Source: Rheinheimera sp. (GTDB lineage Bacteria > Pseudomonadota > Gammaproteobacteria > Enterobacterales > Alteromonadaceae). From it: 10,000 nt of DNA. The stretch's first letter is position 1; every line of letters begins with the position of its first letter. Location: positions 1 to 10,000 of the forward strand of contig NZ_JAIWOI010000349.1 of assembly GCF_020217005.1 (NCBI RefSeq), given 5' to 3'. Shown piece after piece: positions 1-7,650 of this stretch. The translations under genes and the position numbers were made by a program. The notes under the pieces were generated by a model, which worked only from the letters and a program-made list of their open reading frames with translations, had not been told where the DNA came from and did no database searches.

Positions 1-88
1 TGACTCCATTCCGAACTCAGAAGTGAAACGCAGCCGCGACGATGGTAGTGTGGCAGATGCCATGCGAGAGTAGTTCACCGCCAGGCTC
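1..88 (+). rRNA. rrf: 5S ribosomal RNA, 3' part (5' end outside window)
   Basis: The 3' three quarters of a 5S rRNA gene, the last gene of an rRNA operon running in from the left. From memory of the E. coli 5S sequence, the first base matches about nucleotide 32 of 120. The blocks CCGAACTCAGAAGTGAAACG (11-30), GATGGTAGTGTGG (41-53) and CATGCGAGAGTAG (61-73) are the conserved loop B/C and loop E/helix IV regions. The closing CCGCCAGGC (78-86) is the 3' strand of helix I, which pairs with the 5' end lying outside the window. The exact 3' end is uncertain by a few bases. A rho-independent terminator follows directly. Confidence 0.97.
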
Positions 89-98
89 CCAAATACAG

Positions 99-126
99 AA
101 CCCCGCTCACTGAGCGGGGTTTTTTA
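99..126 (+). terminator. Rho-independent terminator of the rRNA operon
   Basis: A GC-rich hairpin pairs CCCCGCTC (101-108) with GAGCGGGG (112-119) around a three-base loop. Flanking A and T residues extend the stem by two pairs, and a run of T (120-126) follows. It lies about 10 bases past the 5S rRNA end, the usual place for an rrn terminator. Confidence 0.93.
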
Positions 127-152
127 TTTGCGTTGCACAGGCGGTCGCTAGG

Positions 153-203
153 GTGAAACAGGAAAAACGGGACGCAAACAGTTTTGCGTCACGCCTGTTT
201 CAC
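153..203. repeat. Composite inverted repeat (nested hairpin)
   Basis: Two perfect inverted repeats lie one inside the other. The outer arms GTGAAACAGG (153-162) and CCTGTTTCAC (194-203) enclose the inner arms GACGCAAA (171-178) and TTTGCGTC (183-190). The unpaired bases are 163-170, the loop 179-182 and 191-193. The result is a 51-base stem with one internal loop. There is no T run after it and it lies past the rrn terminator, so a terminator role is not obvious. It may be a palindromic repeat element of the REP/MITE kind or a structured RNA processing site. Confidence 0.6.
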
Positions 204-224
204 GCCACGAGCTCTGCGAGCGGC

Positions 225-253
225 CGGACAAGACGGTCCGCTGTCGCCTGACC
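225..253. repeat. Diverged direct repeat, copy 1
   Basis: This 29-base unit starts with CGGACAAGACGG (225-236). By hand alignment it matches the unit at 364-391 at about 25 of 29 positions with one single-base gap. The first 12 bases are identical. The two copies start 139 bases apart. Confidence 0.6.
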
Positions 254-276
254 CAAACCCCAGGGATGGGTGAGCA

Positions 277-299
277 CAAAAACGTCCGGAACGTTTTTG
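277..299. repeat. Short inverted repeat
   Basis: CAAAAACGT (277-285) and ACGTTTTTG (291-299) form a perfect 9-bp stem with the loop CCGGA. It resembles a small terminator, but no gene ends just before it. It is one of several hairpins packed into the GC-rich part of the spacer. Confidence 0.5.
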
Positions 300-346
300 A
301 ACGGCGAAGCCGGCCCGAAGGGTGGAGGGCAGGACGCCCGCAATAA

Positions 347-364
347 AGTAGTTCACCGCCAGGC
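347..364 (+). repeat. Second copy of the 3' end of 5S rRNA
   Basis: AGTAGTTCACCGCCAGGC is identical over 18 bases to 69-86, the 3' end of the 5S rRNA gene, and has the same orientation. Upstream of 347 the similarity to 5S stops almost at once, so this is a fragment and not a second 5S gene. It runs straight into copy 2 of the diverged direct repeat (364-391). Confidence 0.8.
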
Positions 365-391
365 GGACAAGACGGCCCCTGTCTCCTCACC
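364..391. repeat. Diverged direct repeat, copy 2
   Basis: Second copy of the unit at 225-253, beginning with the same 12 bases (CGGACAAGACGG, 364-375). It abuts the 5S-like fragment on its left. Copy 1 has no 5S-like sequence on its left, so the two copies differ in their left flank. Confidence 0.6.
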
Positions 392-605
392 GCCCCCCAA
401 TTCAGAGCCAATCTGGCTCAACTCATTCCCAACGCCGCAAATCCCCCTCCCCAAAACCACCCAAATGCACTAAAAAAACTCACCCAAACGCACCAATCTG
501 ATACATCTAAATCATTGATTAAATTCATTTAGTTATCAAAATAAATTCAGTGGTAAAACCAGCTGCTTTATGTTTTTATAGTGTTGTATCCATTTGGGGG
601 CAGCT

Positions 606-2645
606 ATGTCGTACATTAAAAATCTATCCATCAAACAAAAATTATTAATAGCGGTAGGTGGTTCAGTAGCTGTACTTTTAGTACTTTCTGCGCTGTTTAC
701 TGTAAATCATTTGAGTCAACTGACCCGCCAGCAAGTGCAGGCTGAAGTAAACTCTTTAGTCACTACTGAATCGGTGAACATAGGTAAATTTTTCGCTCAG
801 TATGCTCAGGTGGCCCGGACTTTTCTGGAAGCTCCACAGTTTCAGGCCTGGTTTCAGGCTTATCCGGCCCGTAATGCAGAACTGAACTCAGTGCCTGGAT
901 ATCAAGACATCAACAGCAGTTTTATTAAGATCAGTGAACGGGATCCCAATATACTTTCAGCATTTTTTGCACTGGATCGCACTGCTGAATACTTCAGAGA
1001 AAATTCAAGAACAGGTGTGGACAAAGAAGGTCCTGATGCAGGAGATCTCAGCAAAGGCTATTTTGCCACCCAGCGTCCCTGGTACAAGCTAAGCCTTGAA
1101 CATAATAAGTTTTTTGTGGGCTCGCCTTCTGCCGATTTCACTACGGGTATTGTATCCGCAGTGGTCGAAGGGCCAGTGTATTTGCCTGACGGTACTTTAT
1201 TAGGTGTTGGAGGTCTGGATCTACATTTGGATAAGCTGGGTGAACAGGTTGAACGCATCCGTTATCAGGGGGAAGGCTTGCCATTTTTGCTTGATAGCGT
1301 GGGGCAGGTCGTGCATTTCTCTAAAGCGGCAGGAGTTGATATCAAAGCCAATGATCCGCTGGCCCTGTTAGATAAAAATATTGCCGATACAACAGGTTTC
1401 TCGGCGCTGGAACAAGCCGCCAAAGAGCAAAAATCTGGTTTTACTAAAGTCAGCTTGTCAGGCAAAAGTTATTATGTGTCTTATCGGCCTGTCAGTCTCG
1501 AGTTTCCGAAGATGAACTGGCTGGTAGGTTTGTTGATACCAGCAGAAATGATTGAAGCTCCAGTACAGCAGGCTACAGCCTGGGCCTTGTTTGCAACCTT
1601 GTTAATGCTTGCCGTGATTACAGTTGTAGTGATAATTACCACACAACGCATTATCCGGCCTTTATCTGATTTAACAATGGCGATGAAAGATATCGCCAGC
1701 GGCGAAGGCGATTTGACCCGAACTCTGGCCATTCAAAGCTCAGATGAAGTCGGGATTCTGGCTGCTCATTTTAATACCTTTATCAGTAAGTTAAGACATT
1801 CCTTGCAACGTACTTCAGAGCAGTCTGCTTTGGTGCATCAATCCAGTCAAAAACTAAATAAGGTCGCAGCTCAGACTGACGCTGAAATTCAGAGTAACAA
1901 GCTGCAAATAGACGCCGTTTCTGCTGCTGTTACACAAATGTCGGCTACAGTGCAGGAAATCAGCCATAACGCGCAGCAAACCAGTTCTGCTGCATCACAA
2001 GCCCAGCAACGAGGCATAGAGGGGGCTGTATTATCACTGGCGGCAGTGAAGGATATGAGCTTGTTGGCTGATACTATGACCGAAGCCGTTGATGTAGTGA
2101 TTGGATTGGCGAAGGAATCTGAAAACATAGGTGCAGTTGTTGATGTGATTAAAGCCATAGCGGATCAAACCAATTTACTCGCACTGAATGCAGCTATCGA
2201 GGCTGCGAGGGCTGGTGAGCAAGGTCGTGGTTTTGCCGTGGTTGCTGATGAAGTTCGCTCACTGGCGGGCAGAACTAGTGAAAGCACCGGACATATCCGT
2301 ACTATGGTTGAAAAGCTGCAGGCTATAGCCAAGGACGCTGAGACGAAGATGCAACAAGGGCGCGAGCAAACACAGTTAAGCTCTGAGCGGGCAACATCGA
2401 TGCAAAGCGCACTAGACGCTATAGGGCAGGCTATTGAAGTAGTACAACAACAAAGTGCAGCTATTGCAGTTGCAACACAGCAACAAGGTGTAGTGGCAGA
2501 GGATATTAATTTGAATATCCTCCATATCACGCAGTTAATGGACAGTACGGCGTCTCACACCACTGAGCTGAATACGGAGTCAAATGTGCTGAATCAGGCA
2601 GCCCAGCAACTGAAAACCATTACGGGCCAGTTTAAGCTGAATTAA
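606..2645 (+). CDS. Methyl-accepting chemotaxis protein with dCache sensor domain
   Basis: Transmembrane chemoreceptor that senses a periplasmic ligand and controls the CheA kinase to steer flagella. I start at ATG 606 (679 residues), with a G-rich Shine-Dalgarno (596-600) five bases upstream. An in-frame TTG at 594 would add four residues but lacks a ribosome site. Order: membrane segment about 13-33; periplasmic domain about 35-310 of double Cache type; second membrane segment about 322-346; HAMP domain about 347-397 ([10 protein letters not shown] start); then a long cytoplasmic helical hairpin. Its tip (about 520-551, [20 protein letters not shown]) is the strongly conserved CheA/CheW-binding region. 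The protein ends in FKLN, without the NWETF-type CheR tether. Cache residues Y152, R157, W159, Y160, D177 and D205 resemble the amino-acid-binding signature, so an amino acid or related ligand is likely; this part is inference. It stands alone, with a terminator 18 bases past the stop. Confidence 0.95.
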   Translation: MSYIKNLSIKQKLLIAVGGSVAVLLVLSALFTVNHLSQLTRQQVQAEVNSLVTTESVNIGKFFAQYAQVARTFLEAPQFQAWFQAYPARNAELNSVPGYQDINSSFIKISERDPNILSAFFALDRTAEYFRENSRTGVDKEGPDAGDLSKGYFATQRPWYKLSLEHNKFFVGSPSADFTTGIVSAVVEGPVYLPDGTLLGVGGLDLHLDKLGEQVERIRYQGEGLPFLLDSVGQVVHFSKAAGVDIKANDPLALLDKNIADTTGFSALEQAAKEQKSGFTKVSLSGKSYYVSYRPVSLEFPKMNWLVGLLIPAEMIEAPVQQATAWALFATLLMLAVITVVVIITTQRIIRPLSDLTMAMKDIASGEGDLTRTLAIQSSDEVGILAAHFNTFISKLRHSLQRTSEQSALVHQSSQKLNKVAAQTDAEIQSNKLQIDAVSAAVTQMSATVQEISHNAQQTSSAASQAQQRGIEGAVLSLAAVKDMSLLADTMTEAVDVVIGLAKESENIGAVVDVIKAIADQTNLLALNAAIEAARAGEQGRGFAVVADEVRSLAGRTSESTGHIRTMVEKLQAIAKDAETKMQQGREQTQLSSERATSMQSALDAIGQAIEVVQQQSAAIAVATQQQGVVAEDINLNILHITQLMDSTASHTTELNTESNVLNQAAQQLKTITGQFKLN

Positions 2646-2662
2646 CACTCCGAGCTAAAACT

Positions 2663-2698
2663 AAAAAGGCCACTGCGCTGGGTAGCAGTGGCCTTTTT
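2663..2698. terminator. Bidirectional terminator between chemoreceptor gene and luxS
   Basis: AAAAAGGCCACTGC (2663-2676) pairs with GCAGTGGCCTTTTT (2685-2698) around an 8-base loop, a perfect 14-bp stem. A run on one arm and T run on the other let it stop transcription from either side. It sits between two converging genes: 18 bases past the chemoreceptor stop and 18 bases past the luxS stop. Confidence 0.93.
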
Positions 2699-2716
2699 CT
2701 TATTGAAACGAATGAC

Positions 2717-3223
2717 TTATTGCTTTAAAAACTCCGCAGAAAGTTTTAACTCGTCATTTAAATTCACGCCAACACCACGGCTGATGATGTTCTGGGCAAT
2801 CTCTTTAGCTTCGGCTAAAGAATGCATCTGGGCTGTACCACATTGATAAATATTCAGCTCAGGAATTTCAGATTGGTTTTGCACTGTCAGTACGTCCGCC
2901 ATAGCGGCTTTCCAGGCTGCTGCTACACGCTGTTCGTCCGGTGTACCAATCAGGCTCATATAAAAACCTGTACGACAGCCCATTGGGGAAATATCGATGA
3001 TTTCTACGCCGTCACCATTTAAATGGTCACGCATAAAACCAGCAAATAAATGCTCTAGTGTATGAATGCCTTTTTCTGACAGTATTTCTTCGTTAGGCAC
3101 GCAAAAACGTAAATCAAATACAGTGATGTCATCACCTTTGGGTGTATTCATTTTTTTAGCCACACGTACAGCAGGTGCTTTCATAATGGTGTGGTCTACG
3201 GTAAAGCTGTCTAATAAAGGCAT
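2717..3223 (-). CDS. luxS: S-ribosylhomocysteine lyase (LuxS, autoinducer-2 synthesis)
   Basis: Splits S-ribosylhomocysteine into homocysteine and DPD, the precursor of autoinducer-2, in the cytoplasmic activated methyl cycle. The 168 residues match E. coli LuxS (171) closely from [11 protein letters not shown] onward. The metal site is H54 and H58 in HTLEH plus C128 in YQCGT, with E57 as catalytic base. C83 in MGCRTGFY is the second catalytic residue. All are intact. The frame stays open 16 codons further upstream, but I start at ATG 3223. Homology begins there, a GAGAG Shine-Dalgarno lies seven bases upstream, and the upstream start would sit on the far side of the promoter -10. Monocistronic, divergent from dnaK. 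The window has no LuxP, LuxQ or Lsr receptor, so whether the product serves signalling or only methyl recycling cannot be told. Confidence 0.98.
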   Translation of the reverse strand: MPLLDSFTVDHTIMKAPAVRVAKKMNTPKGDDITVFDLRFCVPNEEILSEKGIHTLEHLFAGFMRDHLNGDGVEIIDISPMGCRTGFYMSLIGTPDEQRVAAAWKAAMADVLTVQNQSEIPELNIYQCGTAQMHSLAEAKEIAQNIISRGVGVNLNDELKLSAEFLKQ

Positions 3224-3257
3224 AATCGTTCTCTCAGTGTGCAAGCAATTGAGCAGG

Positions 3258-3287
3258 ATTATACGCCGCAAATGCTTTTTGGGTTAA
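3258..3287 (-). promoter_or_regulatory. Probable sigma70 promoter of luxS
   Basis: On the minus strand a perfect TATAAT (-10, 3258-3263) follows a weaker TTAACC (-35, 3282-3287) with an 18-base spacer. The start of transcription would be near 3251, giving a leader of about 28 bases before ATG 3223. A 10-base direct repeat (AAATGCTTTT on the plus strand, 3270-3279 and 3286-3295) lies over the spacer and -35. Confidence 0.65.
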
Positions 3288-3370
3288 ATGCTTTTCTGTT
3301 CTAACGCCTTAGTTTAAGAGCTATTCACCCTTCAAACGCGGCTTTTGCTTATTTATCGCACAAACGGTAA

Positions 3371-3386
3371 ATTTTTTTAAAAAAAT
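3371..3386. promoter_or_regulatory. A/T palindrome, possible UP element of the dnaK promoter
   Basis: A run of seven T followed by seven A, framed by A and T, makes a 16-bp perfect palindrome (3371-3386). Counting from a predicted dnaK transcription start near 3425 it covers about -54 to -39, where the RNA polymerase alpha subunit contacts UP elements. The role is inferred from position and composition only. Confidence 0.4.
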
Positions 3387-3389
3387 AAC

Positions 3390-3418
3390 CTTGAATCGAA
3401 TAGGGATAAACCCCATTA
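3390..3418 (+). promoter_or_regulatory. Sigma32 (RpoH) heat-shock promoter of dnaK
   Basis: CTTGAA (3390-3395) is an exact match to the core of the sigma32 -35 element. CCCCATTA (3411-3418) matches the -10 element (CCCCAT core) after a 15-base spacer, within the normal range. Transcription should begin near 3425, leaving a leader of about 43 bases before the dnaK ATG. I saw no equally good sigma70 promoter in the same stretch. Confidence 0.92.
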
Positions 3419-3467
3419 ACTGGTCAACACAATTTTAATTGTACAGATTAATAAGCGGAGAGTAGTT

Positions 3468-5375
3468 ATGGGTAGAATCATTGGTATTGACTTAGGTACA
3501 ACAAACAGCTGTGTGGCTATTTTAGATGGCGACCAGCCACGCGTTCTTGAAAACGCTGAAGGTACCAGAACCACTCCTTCCATCATCGCTTATGCCGAAG
3601 ACGGCGAAGTATTAGTGGGCCAGCCAGCCAAACGTCAGGCTGTGACTAACCCAAAAAATACTTTGTTCGCAATTAAGCGTTTGATTGGTCGTCGTTTTGA
3701 AGATGCTGAAGTTCAGCGTGACATCAAAATCATGCCTTACCAAATCGTTAAGGCTGATAATGGTGACGCCTGGGTTGAAGTTAAAGGTAAAAAATTAGCT
3801 GCACCGCAGATTTCTGCTGAAGTGCTGAAAAAAATGAAGAAAACTGCTGAAGATTACCTGGGCGAGCCAGTAACTGAAGCGGTAATCACAGTTCCGGCTT
3901 ACTTCAACGATGCGCAGCGTCAGGCGACAAAAGATGCCGGTCGTATTGCTGGTTTAGAAGTAAAACGTATCATCAACGAACCAACAGCAGCAGCTCTGGC
4001 TTATGGTATGGATAAGAAAAAAGGCGACACCAAAGTTGCAGTGTATGACTTAGGTGGCGGTACTTTCGATATCTCTATCATTGAAATTGACGATGTTGAT
4101 GGCGAACAGACCTTCGAAGTATTAGCAACCAACGGTGACACGCACTTAGGTGGTGAAGACTTTGACTCTCGTGTGATCAACTACCTCGTCGACGAGTTCA
4201 AAAAAGAGCAGGGCATTGACCTGCGTAACGATCCACTGGCGATGCAGCGCTTAAAAGAAGCGGGCGAAAAAGCTAAGATCGAACTTTCTTCTGCTTCTCA
4301 GACTGAAGTAAACCTGCCGTACATTACCGCAGATGCGACTGGTCCTAAGCACTTAAACATCAAAGTAACCCGCGCTAAGCTGGAGTCTTTGGTAGATGAC
4401 TTAATTCAGCGCACTATTGAGCCGCTGAAGCAGGCATTAAAAGATGCTGACCTGTCTGTAAGTGAAATCAACGACATCATCCTGGTCGGTGGTCAGACTC
4501 GTATGCCGAAAGTTCAGGAAGCGGTAACAGCCTTCTTTGGTAAAGAGCCACGTAAAGACGTGAACCCGGATGAAGCTGTCGCTGTAGGTGCTGCGATCCA
4601 AGGGGCTGTATTGTCAGGTGATGTGACTGATGTTCTGTTGTTAGACGTAACTCCACTGTCTTTAGGTATCGAGACTATGGGTAGCGTGATGACTGCCTTG
4701 ATTGAGAAGAACACTACTATCCCAACCAAGAAGTCACAAACTTTCTCTACAGCGGATGACAACCAGTCAGCTGTAACTATCCACGTGCTGCAGGGGGAGC
4801 GTAAACAAGCTTCTGCCAACAAGTCGCTGGGTCAGTTCAATTTAGAAGGTATTCGTCCGGCTCGCCGTGGCGAACCTCAAATCGAAGTCACCTTCGATTT
4901 AGATGCCGACGGTATTCTGCATGTGTCTGCGAAAGACAAAGACACAGGTAAAGAACAGAAGATCACGATCAAAGCTTCTTCAGGCTTAACAGATGAAGAA
5001 GTAGAACGTATGGTTCGTGACGCTGAACTGAATGCTGAAGAAGACAAGAAGTTTGAAGAATTAGTTCAGACCCGTAACCAGGCTGATGCTTTAGTGCATG
5101 CAACCCGCAAGCAAATTGAAGAAGTAGGCACGGCGTTAGCGACTAACGACAAACAAGAGATTGAAGCTGCTGTTGCTGCACTGGAAAGTGCGATTAAGGG
5201 CAATGACAAGGCTGATATTGAAGCTAAGACTCAAGCTTTACTGCAGGCTTCGCAAAAGCTGGCTGAAGTCGCTCAGGCGAATCAGCAACAACCAGGTGCT
5301 GAGCCACAAGCTCGCAATGCAGCCGGTGATGACGTAGTGGACGCTGAGTTTGAAGAAGTAAAAGACAACAAGTAA
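3468..5375 (+). CDS. dnaK: Chaperone protein DnaK (Hsp70)
   Basis: Cytoplasmic ATP-driven chaperone that binds exposed hydrophobic stretches of proteins with its partners DnaJ and GrpE. It also helps hold sigma32 in check, so it feeds back on its own promoter. 635 residues against 638 in E. coli, and nearly collinear with it. The nucleotide-binding domain covers about 1-385, with the phosphate loop [12 protein letters not shown] at 6-17, K70, the loop [10 protein letters not shown] at 194-203 with T199, and [10 protein letters not shown] at 338-347. The interdomain linker is around 388-395 (VLLLDVTP at 389-396). The substrate-binding beta domain runs to about 505 and the helical lid from there. 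The tail ends EEVKDNK, keeping the conserved EEVKD-type C-terminus. ATG 3468 has a strong GGAGAG five bases upstream. Codon use looks like that of a highly expressed gene. Confidence 0.99.
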   Translation: MGRIIGIDLGTTNSCVAILDGDQPRVLENAEGTRTTPSIIAYAEDGEVLVGQPAKRQAVTNPKNTLFAIKRLIGRRFEDAEVQRDIKIMPYQIVKADNGDAWVEVKGKKLAAPQISAEVLKKMKKTAEDYLGEPVTEAVITVPAYFNDAQRQATKDAGRIAGLEVKRIINEPTAAALAYGMDKKKGDTKVAVYDLGGGTFDISIIEIDDVDGEQTFEVLATNGDTHLGGEDFDSRVINYLVDEFKKEQGIDLRNDPLAMQRLKEAGEKAKIELSSASQTEVNLPYITADATGPKHLNIKVTRAKLESLVDDLIQRTIEPLKQALKDADLSVSEINDIILVGGQTRMPKVQEAVTAFFGKEPRKDVNPDEAVAVGAAIQGAVLSGDVTDVLLLDVTPLSLGIETMGSVMTALIEKNTTIPTKKSQTFSTADDNQSAVTIHVLQGERKQASANKSLGQFNLEGIRPARRGEPQIEVTFDLDADGILHVSAKDKDTGKEQKITIKASSGLTDEEVERMVRDAELNAEEDKKFEELVQTRNQADALVHATRKQIEEVGTALATNDKQEIEAAVAALESAIKGNDKADIEAKTQALLQASQKLAEVAQANQQQPGAEPQARNAAGDDVVDAEFEEVKDNK

Positions 5376-5389
5376 TCATTGTGTCTGTG

Positions 5390-5414
5390 GGGGCGCATCT
5401 TTAAGATGCACCCC
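5390..5414 (+). other. Hairpin 1 in the dnaK-dnaJ spacer
   Basis: GGGG (5390-5393) and CCCC (5411-5414) close a stem whose inner part pairs GCATCT (5395-5400) with AGATGC (5404-5409). A C/A mismatch separates the two parts and the loop has three bases. It starts 15 bases after the dnaK stop. No T run follows, so it is more likely a transcript-stabilising or partly terminating structure than a full terminator. Confidence 0.6.
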
Positions 5415-5430
5415 ATACCAGAGTTAATTT

Positions 5431-5455
5431 GAGCGACCGCCTTGTGCGGTCGCTC
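5431..5455 (+). other. Hairpin 2 in the dnaK-dnaJ spacer
   Basis: GAGCGACCGC (5431-5440) pairs perfectly with GCGGTCGCTC (5446-5455) around a 5-base loop. It ends 20 bases before the dnaJ ATG and leaves the ribosome site (around 5463-5470) single-stranded. There is no T run, so read-through into dnaJ is expected. It may mark an RNase cleavage point or adjust the dnaK to dnaJ ratio. Confidence 0.65.
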
Positions 5456-5475
5456 CTCTATCAAGATGAGTTGTT

Positions 5476-6609
5476 ATGTCGAAGCGTGATTATTACGAAG
5501 TGCTTGGCGTCCAGAAAGGCGCTGACGATAAAGAAATCAAAAAGGCCTATAAACGGCTCGCCATGAAGTATCACCCGGATCGGACTCAGGGCGATAAAGC
5601 TATGGAAGAGAAGTTTAAAGAAGTGCAAGAAGCCTATGAGATCCTGTCGGATGACCAGAAGCGCGCTGCGTATGATAACTATGGTCACGCTGGTGTGGAT
5701 CCGAACCGTGGTGCTGGTGGATTTGGCGGCGGTGGTGACTTTAACGACATCTTCGGCGACGTGTTTGGCGACATCTTTGGTGGTGGTCGTCGTGGCGGTC
5801 AATCCCGGGCCCAGCGTGGCTCAGACTTACGCTACAACCTGGAGTTAAACCTCGAGGACGCTGTACGTGGTAAGTCAGTTGAAATTAAAGTGCCAACCTG
5901 GGTGTCTTGTGATGTCTGTGATGGTTCAGGTGCGAAAAAAGGCACGCAAGCCAAGTCTTGCCCAACCTGTCATGGCGCTGGCCAGGTGACTATGCGTCAG
6001 GGCTTTTTTGCTGTACAGCAAACCTGTCCTACCTGTAGTGGCCGTGGCAAAATTATCCCGGATCCCTGTACTAAATGTCATGGTGATGGCCGCGTAGAAA
6101 AAACTAAAACACTGTCGGTGAAAATTCCTGCGGGTGTGGATACAGGTGATCGTATTCGTTTAGCGGGCGAAGGTGAAGCGGGGCAGTTTGGTGCGCCAGC
6201 CGGTGACTTGTATGTGCAGGTGCATGTCAAAGATCACCCTATCTTCGTGCGTGATGGCAACAACTTGTATTGTGATGTGCCTATCAGTTTCAGTACAGCC
6301 GCTTTAGGTGGTGAAATTGATGTGCCGACCTTAGATGGACGCGTCAAGCTGAAGATCCCATCCGAAACCCAAACCGACAAAATGTTCCGTTTACGTGGTA
6401 AAGGGGTGCAGTCGGTGCGTGGTGGTGGTGTCGGGGATTTAGTCTGTAAAGTGGTAGTGGAAACCCCGATCAACTTAAGCGATAAGCAAAAAGACTTATT
6501 GCGCCAGCTGGATGAAAGCTGGGCTGGTGACAGTGAAGCCAAACACAGACCTAAATCCAAAGGTTTCTTTGATGGTGTGAAGAAATTTTTTGACGACTTA
6601 ACAGGTTAA
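5476..6609 (+). CDS. dnaJ: Chaperone protein DnaJ (Hsp40)
   Basis: Co-chaperone that delivers unfolded proteins to DnaK and stimulates its ATPase. 377 residues, against 376 in E. coli. The J domain covers about 1-72 with the essential HPD at 33-35. A Gly/Phe-rich stretch follows (about 78-110, including [11 protein letters not shown]). The zinc-binding region has four CxxCxGxG repeats with cysteines 145/148, 162/165, 184/187 and 198/201, so both zinc sites are complete. Two C-terminal beta domains complete this type I DnaJ. It lies 100 bases after dnaK in the same direction and most likely shares the sigma32 transcript. The ribosome site upstream (GATGAG-like, 5465-5470) is weaker than that of dnaK, which fits DnaJ being made in smaller amounts. 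A strong terminator ends the unit. Confidence 0.99.
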   Translation: MSKRDYYEVLGVQKGADDKEIKKAYKRLAMKYHPDRTQGDKAMEEKFKEVQEAYEILSDDQKRAAYDNYGHAGVDPNRGAGGFGGGGDFNDIFGDVFGDIFGGGRRGGQSRAQRGSDLRYNLELNLEDAVRGKSVEIKVPTWVSCDVCDGSGAKKGTQAKSCPTCHGAGQVTMRQGFFAVQQTCPTCSGRGKIIPDPCTKCHGDGRVEKTKTLSVKIPAGVDTGDRIRLAGEGEAGQFGAPAGDLYVQVHVKDHPIFVRDGNNLYCDVPISFSTAALGGEIDVPTLDGRVKLKIPSETQTDKMFRLRGKGVQSVRGGGVGDLVCKVVVETPINLSDKQKDLLRQLDESWAGDSEAKHRPKSKGFFDGVKKFFDDLTG

Positions 6610-6620
6610 GTCCTTAACGA

Positions 6621-6651
6621 AGAAAACCACCTGCGGGTGGTTTTCTTTTTT
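6621..6651 (+). terminator. Rho-independent terminator of dnaK-dnaJ
   Basis: AGAAAACCACC (6621-6631) pairs with GGTGGTTTTCT (6636-6646) around the loop TGCG, followed by further T residues (6647-6651). It begins 11 bases past the dnaJ stop. The 84 bases from here to the next gene hold no clear promoter. Confidence 0.93.
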
Positions 6652-6735
6652 CAGATGCCGCACAATAACTGAACTTATTGCCGCTTTTTTAGTTCTATTA
6701 GCCGCAGTTTGAAGTACGAAAAGAAGGATTATTTG

Positions 6736-7542
6736 ATGCGTACTAAGTTAATACTCCCATTGTTACTTACTACTTTGTTAGTCGCCAGTTGCGCCCAGTC
6801 TCCTACTGGCCGTCGCCAACTGATGTTATTTGATGATAAAAAACTCAGTGCTATGGGTATTCAGACTTTTGAAGGCATGAAGGCTGAAACTCCGATCAGT
6901 AAAAATAAAAAAGTGAATCAGTATGTGCAGTGTGTGGCCAATAACCTGCTAAAGCATACCGATGCAAAGTGGCAACAAACCCCATGGGAAATCGTTGTGT
7001 TTGAAAGTGATCAGGTCAATGCTTTTGCGTTACCGGGTGGCAAAATGGGTGTGTACACTGGCTTGTTATTAGTGGCGGACAATCAGTCGCAACTTGCAGC
7101 TGTGATAGGTCATGAAATAGCGCACGTGATAGCGGGGCATAGCAACGAACGCTTATCCAGCGACCAGTTTATTCAGACTGCTTTAACAGTGGCTGATAGT
7201 GCGTTAACAGTTGCGGGTACTCCATACCAGCAACAAATGAGAACGGCTTTTGGTTTAGGTGCTCAAGTGGGCATAGCTCTGCCATTTAGCAGAGCGCATG
7301 AAACTGAGGCCGACATTATGGGTCTGGAACTGATGGCTAAATCGGGGTTTGTCCCCACTGAATCTGTCAAGCTATGGCAAAATATGGCAGCTAAGGGCAG
7401 TGGGTCAACGCCTCAGTTGTTATCCAGCCACCCAGTGCCGGACAATAGAATTAAAGAGTTAAATAAGCATATGGCAGTTGCAGAAGGCTATTATCAGCAG
7501 CGCCGCAGTCAGGGTGCTTTGCCGAACTGTAATAAAGCTTAA
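6736..7542 (+). CDS. M48-family zinc metalloprotease, predicted outer-membrane lipoprotein
   Basis: Predicted envelope protease of the M48 family (relatives: E. coli LoiP/YggG, BepA, and mitochondrial Oma1), which cleave or clear damaged membrane and envelope proteins. I start at ATG 6736 (268 residues), which has AAGGA (6724-6728) seven bases upstream. A TTG at 6709 in the same frame would put charged residues before the signal peptide. Residues 1-18 are a lipoprotein signal ending in the lipobox VASC, with lipid-bearing C19. The next residue is Ala, not Asp, which points to the outer membrane. The zinc site is HEIAH (126-130), with E191 in the HETEAD segment as the third ligand. The conserved SHP (231-233) near the C-terminus is present. 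C66 and C265 could form a disulfide. At this length it is a stand-alone protease without the TPR domain of BepA. The precise substrate is unknown. Confidence 0.92.
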   Translation: MRTKLILPLLLTTLLVASCAQSPTGRRQLMLFDDKKLSAMGIQTFEGMKAETPISKNKKVNQYVQCVANNLLKHTDAKWQQTPWEIVVFESDQVNAFALPGGKMGVYTGLLLVADNQSQLAAVIGHEIAHVIAGHSNERLSSDQFIQTALTVADSALTVAGTPYQQQMRTAFGLGAQVGIALPFSRAHETEADIMGLELMAKSGFVPTESVKLWQNMAAKGSGSTPQLLSSHPVPDNRIKELNKHMAVAEGYYQQRRSQGALPNCNKA

Positions 7543-7553
7543 AATTTAAATAA

Positions 7554-7577
7554 CAGGTCCAGCTTAATGCTGGCCTG
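7554..7577 (+). terminator. Possible weak terminator after the M48 protease gene
   Basis: CAGG plus CCAGC (7554-7557, 7559-7563) pairs with GCTGG plus CCTG (7569-7577), with one bulged T at 7558 and a 5-base loop. Only a broken T-rich stretch follows. An alternative pairing, GGCCTGG (7572-7578) with CCAGGCC (7612-7618), is exclusive with it. The spacer lies between two converging genes, so some stop signal is expected. A short CATCG/CGATG stem (7618-7622 and 7634-7638) lies past the antiporter stop but has no T run on either strand. Confidence 0.4.
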
Positions 7578-7650
7578 GTTGTTACATTTTGCTGTCCGGC
7601 AACATGCTTGTCCAGGCCATCGGCGCTGCGCTTCGATGTTAAAAATCTTT

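Larger units (their letters stand above)
127..605. other. Gene-free spacer between rRNA operon and chemoreceptor gene
   Basis: This spacer of about 480 bases has no credible gene. Its left part (about 130-430) is rich in GC and in hairpins and holds the repeats listed separately. Its right part (about 440-605) is AT-rich and must carry the promoter of the chemoreceptor gene. A -10-like TATAGT at 577-582 has no good -35 partner. I also found no flagellar sigma28 match (TAAA, spacer, GCCGATAA), so no promoter is called. Open frames here, such as 148-411 on the minus strand, are rich in Arg, Ser and Pro, have no recognisable family, and run through the hairpins. I read them as chance. Confidence 0.7.

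Noticed and set aside
148..411. An 87-codon open frame on the minus strand in the spacer after the rRNA operon
   Set aside because: It runs through the hairpins and repeats and is rich in Arg, Ser and Pro. It resembles no family I know and looks like chance coding of GC-rich repeats.
594..605. TTG start giving the chemoreceptor four more residues
   Set aside because: The G-run that serves as ribosome site overlaps this TTG and is correctly spaced for ATG 606.
3224..3271. LuxS start 16 codons further upstream
   Set aside because: LuxS homology starts at MPLL (ATG 3223), and the upstream start lies before the predicted transcription start.
3224..3467. A small RNA or extra small gene between luxS and dnaK
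   Set aside because: The stretch is fully explained by two divergent promoters and leaders. I saw no hairpin with a T run and no supported reading frame.
6709..6735. TTG start for the M48 protease
   Set aside because: It would place a charged stretch before the lipoprotein signal, and the AAGGA ribosome site fits ATG 6736.
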